From Cryomorphaceae bacterium (GTDB lineage: Bacteria > Bacteroidota > Bacteroidia > Flavobacteriales > Flavobacteriaceae), in assembly GCA_003331265.1 (NCBI GenBank), contig QOPV01000006.1:1-61498 (forward strand): a DNA stretch of 61,498 bases, in the 5' to 3' direction. Below, one piece after another: positions 1 through 8,144 of this stretch; the first letter of the stretch is position 1; the number at the start of each line of letters is the position of its first letter. The notes below the pieces were generated by a model. The model did no database searches, was not told the origin of the DNA, and was given only the letters and a program-made list of their open reading frames with translations. The translations under genes were made by a program, and so were the position numbers.

Positions 1-132
1 GATGGTCTTGGAGATTTAGATCAATGCAATGGAAGATTTGGAGTAACCCCAGAATTCCCTGATGGTATTTATTATTATGTTGTTACAGATGATTTTCCTT
101 TTTTCACCAGATGTTTAAAGGGTGATGTTTAA
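1..132 (+). CDS. YHYH domain protein, C-terminal fragment
   Basis: The window opens inside a reading frame that runs to a TAA at 130-132 and gives the last 43 residues of a protein. The fragment contains GDLDQCNGRFGVTPEFPDG followed by a Tyr-rich strand and FPFFTRCLKGDV. This matches the C-terminal signature of the YHYH family (LDECNGRxGVTPEFPxGxYxY...FPYxPRCxKG), secreted proteins of unknown function that are common in marine Bacteroidota. The start lies outside the window, so a signal peptide and total length cannot be judged. The family call rests on pattern memory of the motif; the function is unknown. Confidence 0.7.
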   Translation, partial: DGLGDLDQCNGRFGVTPEFPDGIYYYVVTDDFPFFTRCLKGDV

Positions 133-194
133 TTAGTTTGTAATCTTTTTATTTTGTAATAACGTTCGAGTCCAAGGTAGACTACCCTTAAAAC

Positions 195-216
195 CCCTCT
201 TCTTGAGGGATATTTG
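195..216 (+). terminator. Possible weak terminator after the YHYH gene
   Basis: Stem CCCTC (195-199), loop TTCTT, stem GAGGG (205-209), then the T-rich stretch ATATTTGTTTTT. The stem has only five pairs. It lies between two genes that converge, just after the stop of the YHYH fragment and before the stop of the minus-strand permease. Confidence 0.4.
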
Positions 217-219
217 TTT

Positions 220-993
220 TTACAGCAACCCTAGTAACAGTCCTAATGACAAGAGTAAAATCAAAATAGCAACTAAAATTCGAATTCCACTTACAGTTAC
301 TTTTGTTAATAGCTTATTCCCAATCAAAGACCCTACTATCCCTGAGCTTATCGCAAAAATACCTAACACATAATGATCCGACAGATTTATATTAATTAAA
401 TTAGTTGAATAAACACCCAATCTGGTTAAGTCTACAAAAAATGAGATAAAAACCGTTGTGCCAATAAAAACCTTTTTTTCTAATCCAACTTTTATCAAAA
501 AAGCGCTTCTTAGCGCTCCTTGATTTCCGGTTAATCCGCCAAAAAACCCACTTAAAACCCCACCAATTGGTAAGCTTTTTTTATTAAATTTTAAATTACC
601 AAAAAACGGAACTAAATCAATTAAAGCAAAGAAAATAAGAAGAAGAGAAACTATAAACTTAATTAAAGAAACTTCTTTGAAATTTCCTAATAAGTTATAA
701 GAATAGACCACTATATTACTATTTATATTGAAAAGAATAAAAGACCCTATAAAAGCAGCAATAATCGCAGGAATACCAAATTTTATGAACACTTCTTTAT
801 TAACATAATTTCCAACTAAGAATAATTTAAAAATATTATTTGAAAAATGAATAACTCCCGTAAACGCAACTGCTACTTCAACGGGGAAAAAAACCATCAT
901 TAGTGGAGTTAAAATAGTTCCTAGGCCAAACCCTGAAAAAAAAGTTAAAATTGCAGCAAAAAAAGTAACTATAGAAATTATTAATATTTCCAT
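220..993 (-). CDS. Sulfite exporter TauE/SafE family membrane protein
   Basis: A 257-residue, very hydrophobic protein with about eight predicted membrane helices in two halves. It shows the family's glycine-rich first-helix pattern (SGFGLGTILTPLM) and its repeat in the second half (GVLSGFFGGLTGNQGALRS). TauE/SafE (DUF81) proteins are inner-membrane carriers for small anions such as sulfite or sulfoacetate, and some act in taurine or thiosulfate metabolism. Length is normal for the family. It starts at an ATG (993-991) and is transcribed alone, away from the 1121 gene cluster. The substrate cannot be inferred because no sulfur-metabolism gene is adjacent. Confidence 0.85.
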   Translation of the reverse strand: MEILIISIVTFFAAILTFFSGFGLGTILTPLMMVFFPVEVAVAFTGVIHFSNNIFKLFLVGNYVNKEVFIKFGIPAIIAAFIGSFILFNINSNIVVYSYNLLGNFKEVSLIKFIVSLLLIFFALIDLVPFFGNLKFNKKSLPIGGVLSGFFGGLTGNQGALRSAFLIKVGLEKKVFIGTTVFISFFVDLTRLGVYSTNLININLSDHYVLGIFAISSGIVGSLIGNKLLTKVTVSGIRILVAILILLLSLGLLLGLL

Positions 994-1120
994 TATTTTA
1001 AAATTTGTCTTAAAATTAAACTATAATTATTCTTCTACAATATTCTTAATTTGACTTTTTGACAGATTTGTTTTTTTTGGTATCTTATTTGTTACTTAAT
1101 AAGTAAGTTAGAAATAGTTC

Positions 1121-1279
1121 ATGGACGTAACAGATAAATTTTATCAAAAATCAATAGCTAAGCTTGAAAAAGGGGCTACAATTAATGAGCTCTATGAGTT
1201 GCTTTATAAATATGAAAGAATGGAAAATTATGACGCTTGCGCAGGAATTCACAAAGCGATTAAAGACAAATCAAATTAA
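1121..1279 (+). CDS. Small 52-residue protein, unknown function
   Basis: A short frame from ATG 1121 to TAA 1279 encodes 52 residues beginning MDVTDKFYQKSIAKLEKGAT and ending HKAIKDKSN. It is polar and probably all-helical (KLEKGATINELYELLYKYERMENY), with a single Cys. No signal peptide or membrane helix is visible. It is supported as a gene by its junction with the next gene: its TAA is directly followed by that gene's ATG (1280), so the two are probably translationally coupled. It would head a short operon with the lipoprotein and the M28 peptidase. I do not recognise the family. It is short enough that automatic callers may miss it. Confidence 0.6.
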   Translation: MDVTDKFYQKSIAKLEKGATINELYELLYKYERMENYDACAGIHKAIKDKSN

Positions 1280-1612
1280 ATGAAAAAAATCGTTTTAATA
1301 CTTTTATTATTCTTTGTTGTTTCATGTAACAGTTCTTTTGAGAAACTGAAATCAATTGATCAACTTGAGGGAAGATGGGAATCTAAGAAAGATATAATGA
1401 AAATCGACACTGATAAAATGACTATTTCTTACAATAAAGATTCCATGACCCTCATACTCTCATCAAGACCTTATGATAGGTCTAAAATTACTGTATCATC
1501 TGGAAGTGTCATGTATTTTGATGCCCATGTATATATCAACAATAATGGTTCAACAATCAGGATTGATGAAATTCATTCAGGGAAAAGTCAAGTTTACAAA
1601 AAAATCCAATAG
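1280..1612 (+). CDS. Hypothetical small lipoprotein
   Basis: A 110-residue protein with a lysine-rich start, a hydrophobic h-region and a lipobox-like VVSC, so Cys16 is the probable lipidated residue (MKKIVLILLLFFVVSCNSS). The mature part is about 95 residues, polar and rich in predicted beta strands, with no recognised domain. It is expected at the inner face of the outer membrane or the periplasmic side of the inner membrane. The ATG follows the TAA of the 52-residue gene without a gap, and the M28 peptidase begins 5 nt after its stop, so the three probably form one transcript. Confidence 0.75.
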   Translation: MKKIVLILLLFFVVSCNSSFEKLKSIDQLEGRWESKKDIMKIDTDKMTISYNKDSMTLILSSRPYDRSKITVSSGSVMYFDAHVYINNNGSTIRIDEIHSGKSQVYKKIQ

Positions 1613-1617
1613 TTTAT

Positions 1618-2544
1618 ATGTTTAAAAAAATTACTTTTTTACTATTAATTCTATCTCCGTTTCTAAATTCTCAAATAATTTCTGAAGAGTTGGTCAAGCG
1701 CCATATAACTGTACTTTCATCCGATTTAATGGAGGGTAGGAAAGCAGGAACTGAGGGAATAGAAAAAGCCGCTCGATATATTGAAAAAGAGTTTGGGAGA
1801 ATTGGATTAAAAAAATATGGAGAGCTAAAGACATACAGACAAAATTTTAATCAAGAAGGACTTTCTTTATTTAATGTAATAGGCTACATAGAGGGTAAAA
1901 GTAAAAAAGAAGAGTTTGTGGTAATTTCTGCTCATTACGATCACTTAGGAATTAAGCCAGGAAATGAAGGAGATTTAATTTTTAATGGAGCAAACGATAA
2001 TGCTTCTGGTGTTAGTGCCGTTCTTACTCTTGCTGAATTCTACTCTGAAAACAAAAATAACGAAAGAAGCATTCTTTTTGTAGCATTCACTGCTGAAGAA
2101 ATGGGGCTTCTTGGTTCAAATTACTTTGGAAAAAATATTGATCCTCAAAAAATATCAGCTGCTATAAACATTGAGATGATAGGAAAAAAATCTCCTTTTG
2201 GGCCTAAAAGTGCATGGTTAACTGGGTTTAATCGTTCTGATTTTGGAAAAATTATTCAAAAAAACCTCATTGGATCTGATTATAAAGTATATCCTGATCC
2301 ATACGTAAATTTTAATCTTTTTTTTAGATCTGACAATGCCTCATTAGCCCGGCTAGGAGTTCCTGCTCACACCTTTTCTACTAGTCCAATGGACAAAGAC
2401 TTAAATTACCATAAAGTTTCTGATGAAGTCAATACTTTAGATCCTTATACAATCTCTGAAACTATAAAGGCAATTGCTGCTGGTACAAAATCTATAATTG
2501 ACGGAAAAGACACTCCCTCTAGAGTAACAATTCTTAAAAAATAA
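1618..2544 (+). CDS. M28 family zinc peptidase, secreted
   Basis: A 308-residue protein with an N-terminal signal peptide (MFKKITFLLLILSPFLNSQ) and the metal-site motifs of the M28 aminopeptidase clan. The expected ligands are His106 in SAHYDHLG, Asp127 in GANDNASG, the Glu pair at 160-161 in FTAEEMG, Glu186 in INIEMIGKK and His265 in NYHKVSD. M28 enzymes are co-catalytic di-zinc exopeptidases; periplasmic Bacteroidota members trim peptides from extracellular proteolysis. The length fits a single-domain enzyme without a PA insert. It starts 5 nt after the lipoprotein stop and is probably cotranscribed with it. The peptide specificity cannot be predicted. Confidence 0.9.
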   Translation: MFKKITFLLLILSPFLNSQIISEELVKRHITVLSSDLMEGRKAGTEGIEKAARYIEKEFGRIGLKKYGELKTYRQNFNQEGLSLFNVIGYIEGKSKKEEFVVISAHYDHLGIKPGNEGDLIFNGANDNASGVSAVLTLAEFYSENKNNERSILFVAFTAEEMGLLGSNYFGKNIDPQKISAAINIEMIGKKSPFGPKSAWLTGFNRSDFGKIIQKNLIGSDYKVYPDPYVNFNLFFRSDNASLARLGVPAHTFSTSPMDKDLNYHKVSDEVNTLDPYTISETIKAIAAGTKSIIDGKDTPSRVTILKK

Positions 2545-2618
2545 ATTTTATAAAAAGGAGGTTTTATTCTTTTGATTCTTGTGGATATTAAACTATTTTT
2601 AAATAAATTAATATCAAT

Positions 2619-4067
2619 ATGAACAAAAAGTCAAGAAGAAACTTTATTAAAAATTCCTCCGTTCTAGGAGCTGGATTTTTCATAGTTCCTAGAAATGTCT
2701 TAGGCGGGGTAGGATATACTCCCCCTAGCGATCAATTAAACTTAGCAGCTATTGGAGCGGGCGGAAAAGGCTCAAGTGACATTTCAAACTCTTCAGTTAA
2801 TGGAAGAGAAAGAATTGGAGCTCTTTGCGATGTTGATTTTGCTGGTACTGCAAAAAGAACCGTTAGAAAATTCCCCAAAGCAAAGTTGTATTCTGATTTT
2901 AGAGAAATGTTAGACAAAGAAAAAGATCTTGATGCGGTAACTATTTCAACACCTGATCATGTTCATGGGTCTGCCGCAGTTTATGCAATGGAGAGAGGAA
3001 AGCATGTTTACGTACAAAAGCCTATTACTCATAATATAAGGGAAGCTAGGTTGTTAACAACTCTGGCTAGAAAACAAAAAGTAGTAACTCAAATGGGAAA
3101 TCAAGGCGGCTCTAACCCATTATTAAACCTTGTTCAAGGTTGGGTTGATTCTGGAAAAGTTGGTAAGATATCTGAAGTGAAGGTCTGGACCAACAGACCA
3201 GTTTGGCCTCAAGGAATTGAAATGATGAAACCAGATCCTGCTAAAAAACCTGATTCATTAAACTGGGACTTATGGTTAGGTCCAGCTAGTGATAAGCCTT
3301 ATACTCCAAATTTACATCCATTTAATTGGAGGGGTTGGTGGGAGTATGGAACAGGTGCTTTGGGAGATGTTGGGTGTCACTTAATAGACATCCCCTTCAG
3401 AACTTTAGGATTAAAATATCCGAAAGACGCGGAATGCAGCGTTGGAAGTGTTTATACAAAAATGTGGAACGCGGACTATTTCCCTGAGGGATGTCCTCCT
3501 TCTTCGTTAATTACATTGAACTTTGGATCTACAGAAAAAAATAATACTCCGATGCAATTAACTTGGACTGATGGTGGAATTAGGCCTCCTCATCCAGAAA
3601 TTATACCTGCAAACGACGACATAGGAGGCCCAGGAAGTTTTAACGGAGTTTTAATGATTGGAGAAAAAGGGATTATATCGACTAATATTAATGACAGTTC
3701 TCCACTAACTCCAAAATTATATTTATATAATGGTGAAACAGAATTTGGCCCGGGAACTGAAAAAATGTCTGAACCTGAATATGGACATCAAAGAAAATGG
3801 GTTGATGCATGTAAGGCTGGCTTTAACAGCAAAGAACATCAGGATCTAACTTCGTCTTTTGATTACGCTGGCCCAATGACAGAAACTGTTTTAATGGGTA
3901 ATCTTGCTATTAGAAGTTATATGTTGCGAAAAGAAAATTCAAAAGGGAATTTGGACTTTTTTGCAAGAAAAAAACTTTTGTGGGATGGAGAAAACATGAA
4001 AATAACAAATCTTGAAGAGGCAAATCAATTTGTAACAAGAGAATACAGGGAGGGCTGGAAGATTTAA
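2619..4067 (+). CDS. Gfo/Idh/MocA family oxidoreductase with Tat signal
   Basis: A 482-residue protein. The N-terminus SRRNFIKNSSVLGAGFF fits a twin-arginine signal, so export in folded form with bound cofactor is predicted. A Rossmann dinucleotide site follows (LNLAAIGAGGKG). The family's EKP motif appears as QKP (YVQKPITH), a variant I associate with exported members. The C-terminal half has GDVGCHLIDIPFR, consistent with the alpha/beta substrate domain. Relatives oxidise, reduce or hydrolyse sugars and inositols with NAD(P). It stands alone, 74 bp after the M28 gene, with the DUF6150 gene 33 bp downstream. A tatA gene is present at 54641-54850. The substrate is unknown. Confidence 0.9.
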   Translation: MNKKSRRNFIKNSSVLGAGFFIVPRNVLGGVGYTPPSDQLNLAAIGAGGKGSSDISNSSVNGRERIGALCDVDFAGTAKRTVRKFPKAKLYSDFREMLDKEKDLDAVTISTPDHVHGSAAVYAMERGKHVYVQKPITHNIREARLLTTLARKQKVVTQMGNQGGSNPLLNLVQGWVDSGKVGKISEVKVWTNRPVWPQGIEMMKPDPAKKPDSLNWDLWLGPASDKPYTPNLHPFNWRGWWEYGTGALGDVGCHLIDIPFRTLGLKYPKDAECSVGSVYTKMWNADYFPEGCPPSSLITLNFGSTEKNNTPMQLTWTDGGIRPPHPEIIPANDDIGGPGSFNGVLMIGEKGIISTNINDSSPLTPKLYLYNGETEFGPGTEKMSEPEYGHQRKWVDACKAGFNSKEHQDLTSSFDYAGPMTETVLMGNLAIRSYMLRKENSKGNLDFFARKKLLWDGENMKITNLEEANQFVTREYREGWKI

Positions 4068-4100
4068 TTTCAAGATTTTAATACATGGCATTATTTTTGG

Positions 4101-4448
4101 ATGTGTCAATTTGTGAAAAATTCTCTTTTACTAATAATTGCTTTATTGTTGAGCTCATCTTTGAGCTCACAAAAAGTTTTTTCGACAAGTAAATCATACC
4201 AAGCAGACATTAAAGTTTTTATAGTTAATCAGGGCTATCAAGCAGACTTAAAAGTTTTTAAAGTTAGTCGTGAATATGAAATAAAAGGGAATGAAGGTCT
4301 TTGGTTTTTTGTTAATCAAGAGTATAAGTCAGAAAAAAAAATACTTTTCGTTGATTATCAATACCAAGCCGATTTGAAGGTTTATTTTGTTGATTATAAA
4401 TATCAAGCTGGATGGAAAAATTCTGCTAAAAAATATTTATTATATTAA
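4101..4448 (+). CDS. DUF6150-type repeat protein, exported
   Basis: A 115-residue protein: a hydrophobic signal-like segment (residues 9-23, ending SSLSSQ) followed by about seven short degenerate repeats. The repeat unit is roughly YQADLKVFxVxx, seen as SYQADIKVF, GYQADLKVF, YEIKGNEGLWF, EYKSEKKILF, QYQADLKVYF and KYQAGWKN. Alternating aromatic, Asp-Leu-Lys and Val-Phe residues suggest stacked short beta strands. The pattern matches what I recall of DUF6150; no function is known. The ATG at 4101 gives a slightly long n-region, and a GTG at 4113 is an alternative start. It lies 33 bp after the Tat-exported oxidoreductase and may be cotranscribed with it. Confidence 0.7.
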   Translation: MCQFVKNSLLLIIALLLSSSLSSQKVFSTSKSYQADIKVFIVNQGYQADLKVFKVSREYEIKGNEGLWFFVNQEYKSEKKILFVDYQYQADLKVYFVDYKYQAGWKNSAKKYLLY

Positions 4449-4478
4449 AAATATTAATTTTCAGTCATGGTAATTAAT

Positions 4479-4486
4479 TATCTTTG
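4479..4486 (+). promoter_or_regulatory. -7 promoter box upstream of ubiE/menG
   Basis: TATCTTTG matches the Bacteroidota sigma-A -7 consensus TAnnTTTG and ends 20 nt before the ubiE ATG. The region 17-23 nt upstream is T-rich, without a clear TTTG -33 element. It would drive the menaquinone gene run. Confidence 0.55.
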
Positions 4487-4506
4487 AGAGCCGTTTAAAT
4501 CCACAA

Positions 4507-5229
4507 ATGAAGCCAAATCAAAAGCTAGATCTTCCAAAAAAGGCACAGATTCAAGACATGTTTGATTCTATCTCTATTGAGTATGATTTTTTAAATCGAT
4601 TAATGACTTTTGGAAATGATGTGAAGTGGAGAAAAAAAATCTATACCATTGCAAAATCTTATAACCCAAAAAATATTTTGGATATTGCTACTGGAACCGC
4701 TGACATTGCTCTAGAAATGTCTAAAATTGAAGGCTCTAATATAATCGGACTTGATATTTCAGAAAAAATGTTAGAGGTTGGGAGAAGAAAAGTTAGCAAA
4801 AAAAACCTATCAGATAAAATAACTTTAATTTCAGGAGATGCTGAAAACATTGATTTTAAAAATGAAGAATTTGATTTAGTAACTATTGGTTTTGGGGTTA
4901 GAAATTTTCAAGACTTAGAAAAAGGATTAAAAGAAAGTCATCGGGTGTTGAACCAAGGGGGAAAATTGATTGTTTTAGAAACATCTGTTCCTGAGAACTC
5001 AATAATTAAATTTTTTTACTTTCTTTTTAGTAAATCTTTTATACCATTTATGGGTTCTATATTTTCTAAAGACAAGACAGCCTACCAGTACCTTCAGAAG
5101 TCTGCTGAAAAATTTCCAAGTGGCAAAAAGTTCGTTTCTGTTTTAAAAAAGTGTGGTTTCACTAACGTCATGGTAAAACCTCAAATGCTGGGTGCAACAT
5201 CCATTTATATTGCTAATAAAAAAGATTAA
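4507..5229 (+). CDS. ubiE: Demethylmenaquinone methyltransferase (UbiE/MenG)
   Basis: A 240-residue SAM-dependent methyltransferase catalysing the last step of menaquinone synthesis, C-methylation of demethylmenaquinone. The SAM site is motif I ILDIATGTADIALEM (about residues 57-71), with GLDISEKMLEVGRRK and FDLVTIGFGVRNFQDL further on; GFGVRNF is characteristic of the UbiE/COQ5 family. The C-terminus has YQYLQKSAEKFPSGKKF, another family signature. Length is typical. Because all neighbours are menaquinone genes, the MenG role is favoured over a ubiquinone role. It is first in a run of seven men genes and is preceded by a -7 promoter box at 4479-4486. Confidence 0.95.
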   Translation: MKPNQKLDLPKKAQIQDMFDSISIEYDFLNRLMTFGNDVKWRKKIYTIAKSYNPKNILDIATGTADIALEMSKIEGSNIIGLDISEKMLEVGRRKVSKKNLSDKITLISGDAENIDFKNEEFDLVTIGFGVRNFQDLEKGLKESHRVLNQGGKLIVLETSVPENSIIKFFYFLFSKSFIPFMGSIFSKDKTAYQYLQKSAEKFPSGKKFVSVLKKCGFTNVMVKPQMLGATSIYIANKKD

Positions 5230-5245
5230 AAACCTAGAGCTAATT

Positions 5246-6292
5246 ATGATTTCTTGTCCTGATTTTTTTTTAAGGTTAAATTTCTTTTATAATCAAAAAA
5301 CTCCTTTTGTTTGCTTTAGATTACCAGGCACAAATACTTTAAAATGCTATAACGGAAAAGAACAAAAAATCAACCACAAAGCTTTTCCTAAAGACCCTGG
5401 TTTTATAATGATGCCTTTTGATAAAAGTAAGGAGGGATATTTTATATCAAGTAAAACAATGTTTGAGGCCAAAATCCTTTCAGATTCTTTAAAGAACTCT
5501 TTAACTGAAGAATTTAATCAACAAGAAAAGTTTAATTCACATAAAGAAAATTACTTAAAAAAAATAGTTGATATAAAAAACACAATATCAAAAACCGAAT
5601 TGATTAAGGTTGTATATTCTAACAGTTTTGAGCTGGATTTAATTGAAAATAATTTCGAAGCTTATTTCAAAAAACTATTAAGATTACATAAGGATGCTTT
5701 TTGTTATCTATTTTATATTCCTAACGAAGGTTATTGGATGGGCGCAAGCCCAGAAACTCTTTTAGAAGTTCAAGATAAAAAAATCACTACTATGGCGCTT
5801 GCTGGAACTAAAAAAAGAAACGTAGTTCGTTGGGGAAATAAAGAAATTCTTGAACAAAAAATCGTGAAAGATGAAATTAAGAAAAGGTTAACTCCTTTAT
5901 GTAAAAATCTTGAAACTACAAATTCCAGTACCATAAAGGCTGGAGGTATCGATCATTTAAAAACCACTATTTCTGGAACAACAATTTCTAGTCCTAGCCA
6001 GATTATAAATGCTATTCATCCAACGCCAGCAGTTGGTGGAGCCCCTAAGGAAAAGGCTCTTTTAATTATTAAAAAAGAAGAATCTCACAACCGATCTTTT
6101 TACTCTGGATATTTGGGTGAAATAGATAATATGAACTGTAAGCTTTTTGTAAACCTAAGATGTGTTCATGTTAAAATAAATAAAGCTAAAATATTTGTTG
6201 GTGGAGGAATAACTGTAGACAGTAAGCCTGAAAAAGAATGGGAAGAAATAATCAATAAATCGCAAACAATATTGAAAGCTCTTTTTAGGTAG
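5246..6292 (+). CDS. menF: Isochorismate synthase (MenF)
   Basis: A 348-residue chorismate-binding enzyme that converts chorismate to isochorismate, the entry step of menaquinone synthesis. Family motifs are GASPETLLEV, MALAGTKKR, HPTPAVGGAPKEKAL, FYSGYLGEID, LFVNLRCVHV and GGGITVDSKPEKEW, the last holding the conserved C-terminal Glu/Lys active-site region. I chose ATG 5246, 16 nt after the ubiE stop. The frame also opens at GTG 5192 inside ubiE, but that adds 18 residues unlike the family. No PaaI-type thioesterase gene lies next to it, although such a gene often does in relatives. Confidence 0.93.
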   Translation: MISCPDFFLRLNFFYNQKTPFVCFRLPGTNTLKCYNGKEQKINHKAFPKDPGFIMMPFDKSKEGYFISSKTMFEAKILSDSLKNSLTEEFNQQEKFNSHKENYLKKIVDIKNTISKTELIKVVYSNSFELDLIENNFEAYFKKLLRLHKDAFCYLFYIPNEGYWMGASPETLLEVQDKKITTMALAGTKKRNVVRWGNKEILEQKIVKDEIKKRLTPLCKNLETTNSSTIKAGGIDHLKTTISGTTISSPSQIINAIHPTPAVGGAPKEKALLIIKKEESHNRSFYSGYLGEIDNMNCKLFVNLRCVHVKINKAKIFVGGGITVDSKPEKEWEEIINKSQTILKALFR

Positions 6293-6309
6293 TCCATTAA
6301 TTCATTTAG

Positions 6310-6317
6310 TACATTTG
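6310..6317 (+). promoter_or_regulatory. -7 promoter box upstream of menD
   Basis: TACATTTG matches TAnnTTTG. It lies in the 35-nt gap between menF and menD and ends 10 nt before the menD ATG, which suggests an internal promoter with a very short leader. No clear -33 element is visible. Confidence 0.45.
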
Positions 6318-6327
6318 TATTGTGATA

Positions 6328-8097
6328 ATGTATCCTACAATACCTTGCGCCCAAACAATAATTCTTTCTTTCTTAAAGCTTAGAATTACCGATGTGGTCA
6401 TCTCTCCTGGTTCAAGAAATGCTCCGCTTACAATTGGCTTTGCTTCAAACAAAGAGTTCAATTGTTATAGTATTGTTGACGAGAGATCTGCAGGGTTTTT
6501 TGCCTTGGGGATAGCGCAGCAAACAAAAAAGCCGGTAATATTATTATGTACTTCAGGATCCGCTCTGTTGAATTACTCCGCCTCTGTTGCAGAAGCATTC
6601 TTTAGCGAAATTCCATTAATAATTCTTTCTGCTGATAGACCAAAATATAAAATAAACATAGGGGACGGACAAACAATTAACCAGCTTAATGTTTTTGGCA
6701 AGAATATTTTAAGCTCTGACGAGTTGATTCAAGATGTTACTCATCAAACCCAAACCATCCTAAGCAGTAATAAACAAAAGTTGTTACCCCCTAATCTTGA
6801 TAGTAAAGCTTTGGAGAAACTTCAATTGAAAACACAAAGCTTTAATGAAGAGCTATTAAACAGCAGAATTAATGCCTCTATTTTATTACAAAAACCCGTC
6901 CATATTAATGTTCCTCTTGAGGAACCTTTATATAATTTTATAAAAACCCCAACAGTTTCTCTACAAAATAAAGTAAAAAAGAAAACTGAGAAATTGCCAA
7001 AACTTAATTTAGATGAGTATAATAATATATTATCCAAAAACTCCAAAATACTTGTTTTAGTTGGGGCTTCTAAACCCGGCTGTTTTTCTAAAGAGGTCAT
7101 AAATAAAATAAAAGACAACTCAAGTATTGTCGTTTTAACTGAATCTACATCCAACTTACATGACAATTCTTTTTTTGGGAATATTGACCAATTAATTGCC
7201 CCTATAGAGCTTTTAAAAACAAGGAACGATCAGTTTGAAAATCTAAAACCAGAACTTCTAATAACAACAGGTGGGATGATAATTTCAAAAAAAATAAAAG
7301 ATTTTCTTAGAAAACACTCTCCTAGTCTCCATCTTCATGTTGGTGAAAATGAAGCAAAGGACACCTACTTTAAAGGGGTAAAGCACCTTGATATTTCTCC
7401 AAACTTATTTTTTAATAATTTATTGCCCAAGAAACCCATATCCTCTAAATTTAATGATTCATGGAAAAGGATTTCTGAAAAAAGGGTTTCTGCTCACAAT
7501 AAATTTATAAAGCTTGCAAATTTTTCAGATTTTATTGTTTTTTCTATCATATGCTCGCAAATTCCTGCGCAATACCAAATTCAAGCTGCAAATAGCTCCC
7601 CAATAAGATATCTTCAGCTTTTTAACCTTTCCAATTCTAATGACACATACTGCAATAGAGGAACCAGTGGGATTGACGGAAGCACCTCCACAGCAGTTGG
7701 GGCAGCTCTTGTAAGTGATTCTCCCGTGCTGTTAATAACTGGAGACCTCAGTTTTTTCTATGATATTAATGGGCTTTGGAACAATTATATTAAATCCGAT
7801 TTTAGAATCATTTTGATAAATAATAGTGGTGGTGGAATTTTTAGAATTCTTCCTGGTCACGAGAATAATGAAATTTTTTCAAAATTTATTGAAACTAAAC
7901 ATGATTTAAAAGCTAAAAAAATAGCTCAATTATATGGGTTCGACTACCAAAATAAAACAACAAAATGGGGGGTTAAGCTCGCCTTAAAAACTTTTTTTAA
8001 AAAATCAAAAAAACCTAAAATTTTAGAAATCACTACACCCTCTGAGCTAAGTTCAAAAACACTAAAAAATTACTTTGAATTTTTATCAAAAAATTGA
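6328..8097 (+). CDS. menD: SEPHCHC synthase (MenD)
   Basis: A 589-residue thiamine-diphosphate enzyme that joins isochorismate and 2-oxoglutarate to give SEPHCHC. The N-terminus TDVVISPGSRNAPL is the MenD substrate-site signature, followed by CTSGSALLNY and LSADRPKY. The C-terminal ThDP motif begins ITGDLSFFYDINGLWN and runs to NSGGGIFRILPG. Length is close to the family norm of about 550-590. I chose ATG 6328; a GTG two codons upstream (6322) is in frame but less likely. The gene lies between menF and menB, and a promoter-like box precedes it. Confidence 0.95.
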   Translation: MYPTIPCAQTIILSFLKLRITDVVISPGSRNAPLTIGFASNKEFNCYSIVDERSAGFFALGIAQQTKKPVILLCTSGSALLNYSASVAEAFFSEIPLIILSADRPKYKINIGDGQTINQLNVFGKNILSSDELIQDVTHQTQTILSSNKQKLLPPNLDSKALEKLQLKTQSFNEELLNSRINASILLQKPVHINVPLEEPLYNFIKTPTVSLQNKVKKKTEKLPKLNLDEYNNILSKNSKILVLVGASKPGCFSKEVINKIKDNSSIVVLTESTSNLHDNSFFGNIDQLIAPIELLKTRNDQFENLKPELLITTGGMIISKKIKDFLRKHSPSLHLHVGENEAKDTYFKGVKHLDISPNLFFNNLLPKKPISSKFNDSWKRISEKRVSAHNKFIKLANFSDFIVFSIICSQIPAQYQIQAANSSPIRYLQLFNLSNSNDTYCNRGTSGIDGSTSTAVGAALVSDSPVLLITGDLSFFYDINGLWNNYIKSDFRIILINNSGGGIFRILPGHENNEIFSKFIETKHDLKAKKIAQLYGFDYQNKTTKWGVKLALKTFFKKSKKPKILEITTPSELSSKTLKNYFEFLSKN

Positions 8098-8144
8098 AGT
8101 GTATTTAATTTTTAGAAGCCTTATATTTAATAAAAAATTTATTG

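Noticed and set aside
2554-2561. AAAGGAGG, a Shine-Dalgarno-like sequence
   Set aside because: It lies 57 nt before the next start codon, too far to act in initiation, and other genes here lack such sites.
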